This document shows, piece by piece, positions 33,180-41,961 of a stretch of 64,000 nucleotides of DNA. The notes under the pieces were generated by a model. The model saw nothing but the letters and a program-made list of their open reading frames with translations. It was not told the DNA's origin and ran no database searches. The translations under genes and the position numbers were made by a program. Origin of the DNA: Tritrichomonas musculus (Eukaryota > Parabasalia > Tritrichomonadida > Tritrichomonadidae); the NCBI GenBank assembly GCA_039105265.1, contig JAPFFF010000013.1, forward strand, positions 1,364,001 to 1,428,000. The letters run 5' to 3'. Every line of letters begins with the position of its first letter. Positions within the stretch are counted from its first letter, which is position 1.

Positions 33180-33629
33180 ATGGAAAATAACGCGCCTCTA
33201 TGCAAACGCCCAGATTTACGTACTCTCGCAACGCAAAAACTTGATGAAATTCTTAAAGATCTTGGGATATCAGAAGAAGAATTCAGATCTTTAAATCGTT
33301 GGGAAAAAGTTGCAGAAATTAGTGAAAACTGCAAGCAAAGCCAAGATCAAACAGATAAATCAGTTGATACTGGAAGCCAATCCGCTACATTAACATCCAT
33401 AATTATTGTTGATGAAATTTCAGAAAATAATCCAGAACCTAAAGAATCAAAAAGAGAAATACAGAAAATTATTGAACTTCGATCAAAAGAAGAAGTTATT
33501 GTTCAATTTAAAAATGCGGAGCATCCTGAAATTGTCGGAAGGGATGAAATGAAATCGAAATATCCTCTAGAATTATTAAATTTCTACGAAGAAAAGTATT
33601 TTAGTTATATGGAAAAAGATAAAAAATAA
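33180..33629 (+). CDS. Chromo-shadow-domain small protein
   Basis: 149 residues. The C-terminal 60 ('IQKIIELRSKEEVIVQFKNA', 'EIVGRDEMKSKYPLELLNFY', 'EEKYFSYME') follow the chromo-shadow pattern of HP1-like proteins: 'I.GA....E..V..K.....ELV...E...K.P..VI.FYEERL'. This domain dimerises and binds PxVxL peptides on chromatin. The N-terminus 'LATQKLDEILKDLGISEEEF', followed by RSLNRWEKVAEI, is a short helical module whose 'LG...EE...L.RW.K' pattern recalls TAF1-type helices; that link is weak. There is no chromodomain, so it is not a standard HP1. The stop is followed by AAA (UAAA signal). Not obviously part of a transposon. Confidence 0.6.
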   Translation: MENNAPLCKRPDLRTLATQKLDEILKDLGISEEEFRSLNRWEKVAEISENCKQSQDQTDKSVDTGSQSATLTSIIIVDEISENNPEPKESKREIQKIIELRSKEEVIVQFKNAEHPEIVGRDEMKSKYPLELLNFYEEKYFSYMEKDKK

Positions 33630-34012
33630 ATTTGTTTTAAATCATTTTAAATTGTTATTAAAATAAAAACTATATATCCTTATTATTTTTTATCTAAGAT
33701 AATATAACCAATTTTTTTGACATACTTATCATAATTATATTATGATAATATAGTGTTCAAATTTTTAAATAAAAAAAGCGATGGTGGGAAGTTATACATT
33801 ACTAAATAATTAGTAATAATAACAAAAAAAAAAAAAAAATAGTTAACTATGATATAACTTTTTCAGAGTAATATACGTTATAACGACTTTTTTTAATTTA
33901 TAAAAACAAAAGATATGATTAACAAAACAAAATAAAAAAAAAAAAAAAATTAAATAAACAAGTGCATGTATAAATGATCACAAAGTCTATAAATTAATAT
34001 AATTGCCAAGAT
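33630..34012. other. Intergenic, convergent gene ends
   Basis: The two flanking genes converge here. Several A runs; nothing else seen. Confidence 0.5.
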
Positions 34013-37000
34013 TCAACTTAAAATATCATTAATAATTTCAACAAGCAAATGTGATTCTACTTCGCCACAATATTTGCCAACATAATTGCCAATCAAGCGA
34101 GAAGCACCTTCAACCTCATCTTCAACGACATCAATTTTTATTTTAACAGAACTATTCTCAATTGCAGCCAATTTTGATCTTTTTTTGAGAGTATTCAATC
34201 TAATTGAATTGACTCTATTCAATTTTTCAATGTGAGAAATTTTGGCATCTTCCACTTTTTGAGATGCCAATTTTTTTCCCCAAGAAGCTTCCTGCTGTTT
34301 CCTTGTCTGCATCTGTGATTTCAGTTCACGATATTTATTTTTTGAATCAAGTTCACTCATTCTCACTTTTTCAGAAGACAAACCGACAGAAACCGCCTTT
34401 TTCTTTTGTTCATTTTTTTGATGAACTTTTTCAGAGTCAATGGCCATTTTTGATATTGAAACAATTTTCTTAGCAAAATTTCTGTCTTGTGTCATTTTTT
34501 GGACTTCTCTCTCGTGCTCGCTCCTCATCTTCTGGGCCTTCCGCGTCCTCGCGCGTGCTGCGCGTGACTCCAACTCGCTGCGGACTCCATCGAGCTCTTT
34601 CTTCTCGGCTTTGCTGCGCATTCGTAATTGGGTGACGTCGGCCTCTTTCTGGCTTTCATTGAGCTTTTTCATGTGCTCAATTTCGAGCCTTGTCTGATTG
34701 GCCTTTTTCATGTTTGCAACTTTGGCCTTGTCAACCGCCATGGCCTTTTCAATCGCCATTCCAACCTGCTTCAATCTGACGAGCTTTGTGAAAGCAATCT
34801 GCATCATCTTTCTTGCAAAACCGTCAGAATGCTGAGATGACTTCACATCACCATTTTTTTCAACTTTTTGAGTATCGTCAAACGAAGGCTTCAAAGGACG
34901 GACTCTTGGAACGATAGACTTTGAATTGCTATCGTCTCTTTCTTCTTCTTCCTCTTCCTTTGTTTTTTGGCGGTTTTCGGTTAGTGATTCAGTGGGTGTG
35001 TTTGGGCGTTTCAGGTCCGGTAGTGGCAAAGGACGCTGGAGGGTGTTACTCAATTTTTTACGGTTAGCGGTTGACGATAGAAGGGAATTGAGAGAGTATC
35101 TATCTTTCAATGTGATTTGGTGAAGCGTTGGAGCGAAAATTTTCTGAGATTCAAGTTCAATTTCGAATTTGAAAGGCTTCTTAGGAAACCGAAGAGAAGC
35201 GACCAACGGTTTTTTTATCGGCATTGCGGTTGTCAATGAATTCTTCGACTTTTTGTGAGCGTTTTGACGGTTTTGGTCGTCGATTGGATTTGTGCGTGCG
35301 AACGCGTTCTCCAACGTGTCGACGAGTCCCATTCCGAGCATTGACTGAGTTGGCTCTCTTTGTGGAAGCTCTTGTGACTGTGAATGCGAGTCAGTTTCAG
35401 AGAGGTCGCCTGGCGGTTTTAGCTCTTTGTAAAGCTTAACGTCTTTTTTCCAAGGATTGAAGTTGAACCTGAGGATGTCGATTGCCTCGTCAGGGCTGAT
35501 ATCTTTTCTCCTCAGAATTTTGGTGGTGCTATCGTCGGTCCCTCCATTGTAATTCAAAGAAAGGCGGTTAGAACGGTTATACTCATCGTTGTCGACATAA
35601 TCATAGTAGTACTCAAAATTGTCGTCTTCAACTTGTCTCTTCTTCCTGACCCGTTTTTTCTTCCACTTTTTCTCTGATATGTTGTGCTTGATGAGGCACT
35701 GCAAGTTCAGCTTCTTGCCGGCCTGCATCCCGATGTGCATGATCGTCTTTCGCATGATGAAGCCGACCCACGCGTTTCGAATGCTGTTTGCAGCACAGAA
35801 GCGAATCACGTCTGATTCCTGCATGACACTTTTGAAGTCCGTCGTCAGGTAGCTGTACAGCGAGATCCGAAGCCGCGCCTCTTCAGGGTTGGCGAACGTT
35901 AACCTCACAATTTTGTGCCTGCGAAGCCACTTGGCGGGCATCGGCTCGTGCAGCATTGAAGGCGAGACTTTCATTGACGATACGCCGAACTTGAAAAGTG
36001 ACGGAATGTCTTGCTGACTGAAGACGAGTCTTCCCGTTGGGATGAAGAGCATCGGGAGCTGCATGTCGCCTGGCTGGATCATCACAAACCGCTCAGACGA
36101 ATATCCAAAATTGACTTTATATTTGGTCGCAACTTTCGCAAGGTAGATTTTGTCCAATTTGGCCTTTGTGATGTAGAAGACGTTGGTATCAGGAAGTGAT
36201 CTGAAAAAGTGGAGTACCTCAAGTGAGTGCGTGATGGTCTGCTTGAAAAAAGTCGAGTGGAGGAAGTTCTTAATGCACTGTGCTGCTCGTTTTTCAAGCG
36301 CTTTTTTCTTCACTTTTTTAAACGTTCTCCCTCTTACCAAAAAAGAGCGACAGGAGGACTGGATGACAAGTAATGAGCTTATCGTTCTAACCGTTTTTTC
36401 AGGGAATAATCTGATGCGTGACGGCATCTCTGCAAGCAGTTGTGAGATGATCTCAGTAAACGTCTTTTTGTCCTTATATTTGCAACAGAAAAGTGTGTCG
36501 TAAACTGGCGGTTTGAACGGTTTTATCGGTTTCACATACGGTTTGTACGAAATGACACCCATGAGGCATTCAGGTGAAAAATTGACACCTTCCTTTGTCA
36601 CTTTTGTCTCCATCTTTTTCAATGAATGATCGTGGCCACACCAAATTGAATATGTTAACGGTTTTTTGACCTTTAGTGGTCGAATTAAGGCACTGTTGTC
36701 AATCGTGTAGATAACAATCGGAGAGCCAGGGAGGCACTGCTTGTGTGCATCGATAAGGCGAATTTTTCGGTAATTCGAGGGAACTTCCTCTTCGGGAAAA
36801 GGGAAGTTCCTTTTTTCTAAGAAACGTTTCAATCGACGCAGATGTGACGAAGCAATATAAAAAGTGAAGATATCGTCCTTCTCAAAAATTGAAACGATAC
36901 ATAACCGTCGGATTTGATAACCGCGCCAAACCGACTGAATTTTACGTGCACTGACAATCTCTTTTATTCGCTGCCGGAGCTGGAAATGAAGGAAGTTTGA

Positions 37001-37804
37001 GCGAATTTTATTTGCCGCATTAACTCGCCTTTGATACCAAAAACTAAAAAAATTGAAAAGATATTTGGTCGAATGTTTTAGGAGCTTGTATTTCTTCCTC
37101 TGTCGAAATCCACGGTATATGCTCTGCATTTTGTCAATTGTTGAAAAGTGTCGTATTACTTTTGATAGAGAGAAGGATTGTGCTGTTGACCTCAAATAAT
37201 AGCGATCTGTCGTAGATGAGCGTATATATTTAACGTAAATAAAGATGTAATTGTCAATTGTTGAAAGGGGTAAAATTGAATCTTCGCTGGATTCTGATAA
37301 ATTAAGAAGAGATGCACGATATTGACTTGTGATAATGGAATCATTAAGAACAATGAGCTTAGGAAACATAAAAACAATCTGGTCGAAAGAATCTTTGGGT
37401 AATAGGCAAATATTTCCTGTTAATACTAGCTGCCGTAAATTATTCAAAGAATCTAGTTTTGTTAGCTCGTTAATGCTAGATATTTTATTATCACCCAAAT
37501 TTAATTGATAAAGATTGACAAGTGATGAAAATTTTTCGCGTGACGGTAAATATGATATAAGGTTTCCTGAAAGATCTATAATCTGAAGAGAAGTTAGCTG
37601 AAATAACTCTTCTGGAAAATATTGAATTGCACAAAGTCGAAAGCTTATAATGCGCAAATTAGAAAGTTTGGTTAAAATTGATAGATCGGTGTATCTATCA
37701 GATAATCCTATATATTTAATATCGGTAAGCGGTGTTGACTTATTAGCTATTTCTGCAGCTTCATAAATTATATCTTGTGTTAATACACTAAATCCAGGAT
37801 CCAT
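34013..37804 (-). CDS. LRR - IQ motif - coiled-coil protein, cytoskeletal/axonemal type
   Basis: 1263 residues, uninterrupted. Residues about 40-155 are SDS22-like leucine-rich repeats ('LTSLQIIDLSGNLISYLPSR', 'LVNLYQLNLGDNKISSINEL') closed by an LRR-cap-like 'FPKLIVLNDSII'. IQ motifs follow at about 225-242 (MQSIYRGFRQRKKY) and 286-300 (KIQSVWRGYQIRR), with weaker ones near 485 and 675 (IQSSCRSFLVRG, IRNAWVGFIMRK). These bind calmodulin-like proteins. A basic, proline-rich middle leads to a long coiled coil at about 1010-1210. LRR+IQ proteins (LRRIQ-type) are typical of flagellar axonemes and basal bodies, so a role in the trichomonad flagella or associated cytoskeleton is likely. The gene is notably GC-richer than its surroundings and shows good purifying-type composition. 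Confidence 0.85.
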   Translation of the reverse strand: MDPGFSVLTQDIIYEAAEIANKSTPLTDIKYIGLSDRYTDLSILTKLSNLRIISFRLCAIQYFPEELFQLTSLQIIDLSGNLISYLPSREKFSSLVNLYQLNLGDNKISSINELTKLDSLNNLRQLVLTGNICLLPKDSFDQIVFMFPKLIVLNDSIITSQYRASLLNLSESSEDSILPLSTIDNYIFIYVKYIRSSTTDRYYLRSTAQSFSLSKVIRHFSTIDKMQSIYRGFRQRKKYKLLKHSTKYLFNFFSFWYQRRVNAANKIRSNFLHFQLRQRIKEIVSARKIQSVWRGYQIRRLCIVSIFEKDDIFTFYIASSHLRRLKRFLEKRNFPFPEEEVPSNYRKIRLIDAHKQCLPGSPIVIYTIDNSALIRPLKVKKPLTYSIWCGHDHSLKKMETKVTKEGVNFSPECLMGVISYKPYVKPIKPFKPPVYDTLFCCKYKDKKTFTEIISQLLAEMPSRIRLFPEKTVRTISSLLVIQSSCRSFLVRGRTFKKVKKKALEKRAAQCIKNFLHSTFFKQTITHSLEVLHFFRSLPDTNVFYITKAKLDKIYLAKVATKYKVNFGYSSERFVMIQPGDMQLPMLFIPTGRLVFSQQDIPSLFKFGVSSMKVSPSMLHEPMPAKWLRRHKIVRLTFANPEEARLRISLYSYLTTDFKSVMQESDVIRFCAANSIRNAWVGFIMRKTIMHIGMQAGKKLNLQCLIKHNISEKKWKKKRVRKKRQVEDDNFEYYYDYVDNDEYNRSNRLSLNYNGGTDDSTTKILRRKDISPDEAIDILRFNFNPWKKDVKLYKELKPPGDLSETDSHSQSQELPQREPTQSMLGMGLVDTLENAFARTNPIDDQNRQNAHKKSKNSLTTAMPIKKPLVASLRFPKKPFKFEIELESQKIFAPTLHQITLKDRYSLNSLLSSTANRKKLSNTLQRPLPLPDLKRPNTPTESLTENRQKTKEEEEEERDDSNSKSIVPRVRPLKPSFDDTQKVEKNGDVKSSQHSDGFARKMMQIAFTKLVRLKQVGMAIEKAMAVDKAKVANMKKANQTRLEIEHMKKLNESQKEADVTQLRMRSKAEKKELDGVRSELESRAARARTRKAQKMRSEHEREVQKMTQDRNFAKKIVSISKMAIDSEKVHQKNEQKKKAVSVGLSSEKVRMSELDSKNKYRELKSQMQTRKQQEASWGKKLASQKVEDAKISHIEKLNRVNSIRLNTLKKRSKLAAIENSSVKIKIDVVEDEVEGASRLIGNYVGKYCGEVESHLLVEIINDILS

Positions 37805-37948
37805 ATCAAAAGAAAAGAAAACTTAAATTCCTATCCAACTTCGATAAAGCAACGAATTTTTTTTATGTTTTCATTCAAAAGGTTATCATAACGAGTTTTG
37901 AAAAAAAAAAAAAATAATAATAATAAAAATAAGCTTAAAGAATACAAA

Positions 37949-38014
37949 TGGTGTTTACACTATTTAATTCAAAATTAATGTAAATAATAAATTCAAAAGG
38001 TGTTTACACTATTT
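37949..38014 (+). repeat. Short direct repeat
   Basis: GGTGTTTACACTATTTAAT occurs twice with about 50 bp between starts, just left of the 38029 element. Significance unknown. Confidence 0.6.
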
Positions 38015-38028
38015 AATAATAACTCAAT

Positions 38029-38381
38029 TAAGCCTTGGTTTTTGTATTTACAATTGTATACAACTTGTCCGTTTAAAAATTACAATTGTAATTACAATTG
38101 TAAATACGTTATTTTCTCGATATTAGTTTTTTATTTTTATCTTGATCTACAATTATTTTTTTATATTAAAAATGTTTTAAATAATTTAAAAATAAAAAGA
38201 TAAAATAGTAAAATGTTTTTCAAATTAAATAATATTATTTTTAATTCTTCATAAAATAAAAAAAAATTATTCGCATTCAAAAAGTTTCATTAATACTACA
38301 AATCAAAAAATCGTTATTTTACGAAAAAAGACGTTAAAAAGACGTTTATAGTATTTGTGATGTAAAAAAAATAAGGCCTAA
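38029..38381. mobile_element. 353-bp non-autonomous DNA element, 7-bp TSD, copy 2
   Basis: Reverse-orientation copy of 18634-18987. Here the flanks are ACTCAAT at 38022-38028 and 38382-38388, so the insertion is independent and the 7-bp duplication is confirmed for the family. Confidence 0.85.
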
Positions 38382-38388
38382 ACTCAAT

Positions 38389-38830
38389 TCCTCGGAATAT
38401 AAATTCTGAAAGAGTAAATTCTCCTTGCAAGTTTTGCTGGTTGAGTTACCAGCAAGGGGTCCACATTTGGAGATGGAAAAAAACCATATAGCTTTTTGAG
38501 AAACGAAGTGCCTAAAAAAATCATATATCGCATTAATTTCTCTAATTTCTAATGATTTTCATAGGTAGTTGATGAGTAAACATAAAAAAAATTGAATTTT
38601 TGATATATTCAAATGGATAACTAAAACTTAGTCAATGATAATGACTACAATATTGTGACTTGAAATAAAACTTTCAAAAAGATAATATTCATAAAAGTTC
38701 TGTAACAGGAAGATGAATATACGGTAAGAAAAAATTTGAGAAATCAATATTAAATCAAGAGTTTGGAAAATTAAAAAGTGAAAGTTATGAAAGCCTTAGA
38801 ATCTTTATCACAAAAAAGCAGAAATAAGCT
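38389..38830. other. Non-coding, one strong hairpin
   Basis: At about 38436-38460 GCTGGT-tgagtt-ACCAGC forms a perfect hairpin. Otherwise it is AT-rich and may belong to the decayed Tc1 element that follows. Confidence 0.4.
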
Positions 38831-39050
38831 TTGAACGCGATTTATCAAAGTATTGATTCTATTAATTACGTTGATGAACTAATTGATAATGCAAGAATAA
38901 TTATCTGAAATGAACAATTATTATGGATATCGAAATTGGGGGTTGGTCCAAGATGGTGCAACACCACATACAGCCGAAGAAAAGATATATTATCTCAAAA
39001 CTTATTGCAATGTACTTGATAACTGGTCTTTGAACATATTGAAAACTGAA
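38831..39050 (+). pseudogene. Tc1/mariner transposase remnant (DDE_3)
   Basis: Two frames together give a DDE_3-like tract: 'LNAIYQSIDSINYVDELIDN' to a stop at about 38905, then from 38910 'NWGLVQDGATPHTAEEKIYY' followed by LKTYCNVLDNW. The second carries the 'QDGA..HTA' block with the second catalytic aspartate of Tc1 transposases. The segment after 'LDNW', where 'SPDLNPIEN' should follow, is lost. Frameshifted and truncated. Confidence 0.65.
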
Positions 39051-39061
39051 ATGGATATTTT

Positions 39062-39251
39062 TCAAGATAGAGAGCTCGGTACTGGACTCTTTCAGCTCTT
39101 CCATCTTTCGATGAGGCTTTCGCTGTTCTTCCATATCATGAGGAATCACCGGCTCTTCCATTTTTCGATTGGGCTCTTGGTAATTTCTCATTTGAGCACA
39201 GTGCTTTTCTAGGAAACGTTTCTTGCAATCATTCAAATTGAAGATCCACAT
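39062..39251 (-). other. Coding-like fragment with KMEE repeats
   Basis: The minus strand has an open frame reading CKKRFLEKHCAQMRNYQEPN, then two near repeats 'RKMEEPVIPHDMEEQ' and 'RKPHRKMEELKES'. Less AT-rich than its surroundings and probably a piece of a coiled-coil gene inserted beside the Tc1 remnant. Not recognised. Confidence 0.35.
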
Positions 39252-39466
39252 CCAAAAATCAAAAACAAAATATATTTATATAATTATAATAATAGAGATC
39301 AACAAGAGATAAATAGACTTGCAATTCAAATACAACTTAAGCTGTATAAGTCTAGTCCTCCTGGTTAGCTCTCAAAATTTGAAATAATTAAAAAAATCTT
39401 TATACTGGAGAATATAAAATGCAAATAGAGTTTCCATAAGAATATCTTTGTTTTTCATTACTTTCA

Positions 39467-40152
39467 TTATTGTGAACATGGTAAACCACAATTAGTCAAT
39501 TCTCCACAAGAGCATGACCAGTTTTTGTTATTTCTTACATAAAAAGAATCATTTGTTTTGTTTCAGTTACTTTCCAAATATCATCAACATCTGTAACAAT
39601 TAAAACATTGCATTTATTTAAAGAACCATTTAAAGCTTCTGCTATTCTTTTATCAACTTTTAACAATTCCATAAAAATCAATATTTCTGATCCAAATGAT
39701 TTTTTAATTTTTCGTGCTTTTATATAATGTCTGTTCATTGATCTTCTTCTGTCGGCACTGGTAATGACGTTTCTCATTTCACTTAATATTAAAGATCGTG
39801 TTCCTAAATATTGTTTTATGTTTGAGTTGAAATTATGAGCTTGTAAATTAATTTTGAAATTACACTTCTCATATGCTGGACTCTTGGTATTATGCTGATA
39901 ACATTTGATGTAAATGAAAGTGTCATTATGTGAATGTTCTGAAACAAGTTTAAATCCTTCAGAATATGCGTTTGATTGTAAAAATGTAAAAAATTCGTCA
40001 CCTGTAGGAAATTTTAAGCTGCAAAGATTCTCTTCAGTGAAAAAATTATAATGAACTTGATCACCATCTTCTTCTTCCTCCTCCTCCCCATCATCATCAT
40101 CATCAGAATTGCCATCATTGTTATAAAAAGGCATGATTTTTTCTATATCCAT
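39467..40152 (-). pseudogene. MULE transposase, internally deleted
   Basis: The open frame at 39535-40152 (205 residues) has an acidic start (GNSDDDDDGEEEEEEDGD) and then a FAR1/FLYWCH-like N-terminal module ('FPTGDEFFTFLQSNAYSEGF', 'FIYIKCYQHNT', 'CNFKINLQAHNF', 'MNRHYIKARKI'). It jumps straight to 'DDIWKVTETKQMILFM'. After a stop and frameshift, 39467-39522 encodes WSCSCGELTNCGLPCS, the SWIM zinc finger found at the C-terminus of MULE transposases. The whole central DDE domain is missing, so this is a deletion derivative of a MULE. It could still make a short N-terminal DNA-binding protein. Confidence 0.7.
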
Positions 40153-40504
40153 ATATGGAAGAAAAACTCTATTTTTAGATTTTTTTTTAAATATATATTT
40201 CCCAGAAATTAATTTAGGTCAGAGAGTAAGGGTGTCCGTTTGGAGGGGGAAAAAATGACCCCCTCGTCATAGGGTTTACAGACCACAAACCTCAGCCCCA
40301 TGACTCATAAAATCGCCACTTTTTCAAAAATAGCCCTCGAAACTTTCACAAAATGGCATAGACAAATTTTGAATAAATTGACGATCTCCCAAAAATAACA
40401 ACAACGAAAAATCGAACTTTCATAAGAGACCAAAACGACGACATGCGACACGAAGACCTGAGGCTAAAAAACAAAATTAATAATATTTTTATTTTTGTCT
40501 TTCC
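40153..40504. other. Non-coding, G/C-rich patch with hairpin
   Basis: GAGGGGG-aaaaaatga-CCCCCTC at about 40239-40262 is a perfect hairpin. Its CCCCCTCCAA word is shared with the termini of the 19976-21384 element, so it may mark a transposon end on the MULE side. From about 40255 rightward the composition changes to A- and C-rich, which continues into the next genes. Confidence 0.45.
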
Positions 40505-40637
40505 ATTAGCGAACAACAACCAACGAACAACAACCAACGAACAACAACTAACGAACAACAACTAACGAACACAACTAACGAGCACAACTAACGAACACAA
40601 CCAACGAACACAACCAGCGAACAACAACCAACGAAAC
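40505..40637 (+). repeat. AACGAACA(AC)AACC tandem repeat
   Basis: About ten units of 12-15 bp such as CAACCAACGAACAACAAC lie directly upstream of the gene at 40688. Strikingly free of T and G-poor, so an RNA from it would be unstructured. Confidence 0.85.
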
Positions 40638-40687
40638 ACAATTAATGTGTTTTCGTTTAAACAATATTGTTTTTAATCGTTCTACAA

Positions 40688-41365
40688 ATGCAACCACAAA
40701 CGAATAACAACGAAAGACATGCAACAGAGGAACAAGGAACTATCGAAAACATTCGCGAACTCGATTACAGTATATCCGATAAAGAAGGTGTTAAGCTTCC
40801 TGTCTCTTACTTCTCTGCTAAATGTAAAACAAAAGCCGAAACACTGTTATATAACATTACAAGAATCCTAAACACTAACGATACAGCCGATATCGATTTT
40901 ACACTTGGTGGAACGAACAACAAAGAGCTTAAACCATTATGTTCCAGATTCTGCGACAACATTATAGTTTATTTTATAATATCCGAAGACGTTATAAAGC
41001 ATAATAAGACATTAACAAACTATATTAAATGTAAAGAAACAAACGACGATAAACAAGAGGAAGACAAAGAAGAGAGAAACAAAGAAGACAGGCAATTAAA
41101 TAGAGTTCTTAAAGAGATAGCACCGTTTCTTGCCAACAACACGGAACACATTAAAGAATTGTTTAATAAGTTCGATATACCAATTAACAAGACAAACATA
41201 AAGCCAACATCGTTTAAAGTTGATAAAGGAAACATTAAACAGTTTATTAAAGTATCTCTACCAGACGCACCGTTAGATAATATTCTTAGTATTGTATGCA
41301 GTAAAGAGATAATTAAAGAGTTTAACAATAATGGAATCTTTATAAACGATATCGATATTACATAG
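40688..41365 (+). CDS. Unknown acidic protein, first gene of the helicase locus
   Basis: I prefer the second methionine (40688, MQPQTNNNERHATEEQG) over the one at 40667, because the first seven residues are hydrophobic AT-rich filler. That leaves about 225 residues. There is no signal peptide or membrane span. A highly charged segment (DDKQEEDKEERNKEDRQ) lies near 118-135, followed by a C-terminal helical domain ('LNRVLKEIAPFLANNTEHIK', 'ELFNKFDIP'). Codons favour AAC and GAA, differing from the AAT/GAT-rich use of typical genes here and of the helicase gene downstream. I do not recognise the family. Position, strand and spacing suggest it belongs with the helicase (41962) and the small gene (43639). 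Confidence 0.6.
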   Translation: MQPQTNNNERHATEEQGTIENIRELDYSISDKEGVKLPVSYFSAKCKTKAETLLYNITRILNTNDTADIDFTLGGTNNKELKPLCSRFCDNIIVYFIISEDVIKHNKTLTNYIKCKETNDDKQEEDKEERNKEDRQLNRVLKEIAPFLANNTEHIKELFNKFDIPINKTNIKPTSFKVDKGNIKQFIKVSLPDAPLDNILSIVCSKEIIKEFNNNGIFINDIDIT

Positions 41366-41405
41366 GATTACAGTGGAACCATTAGCAAGAAGGATGTAGT
41401 AGTAA

Positions 41406-41459
41406 TGTTAAGGGTGGCTCCGAGCTAAAGCTCTCCGCTACACGCTTCGCTCCTTAACA
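41406..41459 (+). other. Strong hairpin between first gene and helicase
   Basis: TGTTAAGG at 41406-41413 pairs perfectly with CCTTAACA at 41452-41459, and inside them GAGCT-aa-AGCTC forms a second stem. GC-rich in an AT-rich region. Could be a transcription terminator, RNA-processing site or replication structure. Shares the word GAGCGAAGCG (on the other strand) with 32730-32740. Confidence 0.55.
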
Positions 41460-41720
41460 GATATACCATATAGCTATGGCACATTCTACTATATAAGGTC
41501 GTCCATTTGTGCCGTCCATAGCGTTATGTCCATATTATGATTTACATGAAAATAAGCTCAAATAAGCAATTATAGCTCTAAATTAACATGATGGAGTACA
41601 TCCAATGAACTATCCAGGCATCCAATAGATCAATAATTATGTTAATAATAATATTAATTGAAACAGTCCGCTTATAAATATAGATGATTTAATATGTTAT
41701 AGCTACCAAAACATATAACA
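41460..41720. other. Intergenic, precedes iteron array
   Basis: Contains short direct words (CATCCAAT twice at about 41609-41632) and a degenerate iteron-like TTGAAACAGTCCGC at about 41658. No gene. Confidence 0.4.
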
Positions 41721-41923
41721 TTAGATGGAAATGATTTCTAGATTGAATTAAATGGAAACAATCCGGCTAATAAAACATATAATAATACCAACTATCTCAT
41801 TAAATGGAAACAATCCGGCTATCGATTAAATGGAAATGATCTCTAGATTGAATTAAATGGAAACAATCCGGCTATCGATTAAATGGAAATGATCTCTAGA
41901 TTGAATTAAATGGAAACAAGTCC
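41721..41923 (+). repeat. Iteron-like direct repeats upstream of the helicase gene
   Basis: Seven copies of the core TTARATGGAAAYRA start at about 41721, 41748, 41800, 41826, 41853, 41879 and 41906, so the spacing is 26-27 bp (one slot, about 41774, is missing). Two versions alternate: TTAAATGGAAACAATCCGGC and TTAAATGGAAATGATCTCTA. The array ends about 40 bp before the helicase start. This is the layout of initiator-binding iterons at a replication origin, or of an autoregulatory promoter. Confidence 0.75.
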
Positions 41924-41961
41924 AGTTGTCCCAAAATATATATTTTTTAATTTTGTCCCAA

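Noticed and set aside
34264-36503. Plus-strand frames opposite the LRR-IQ gene
   Set aside because: Antisense shadows of a clearly coding minus-strand gene.
41020-41328. 102-residue minus-strand frame
   Set aside because: Antisense to the first helicase-locus gene, which has the better codon pattern.
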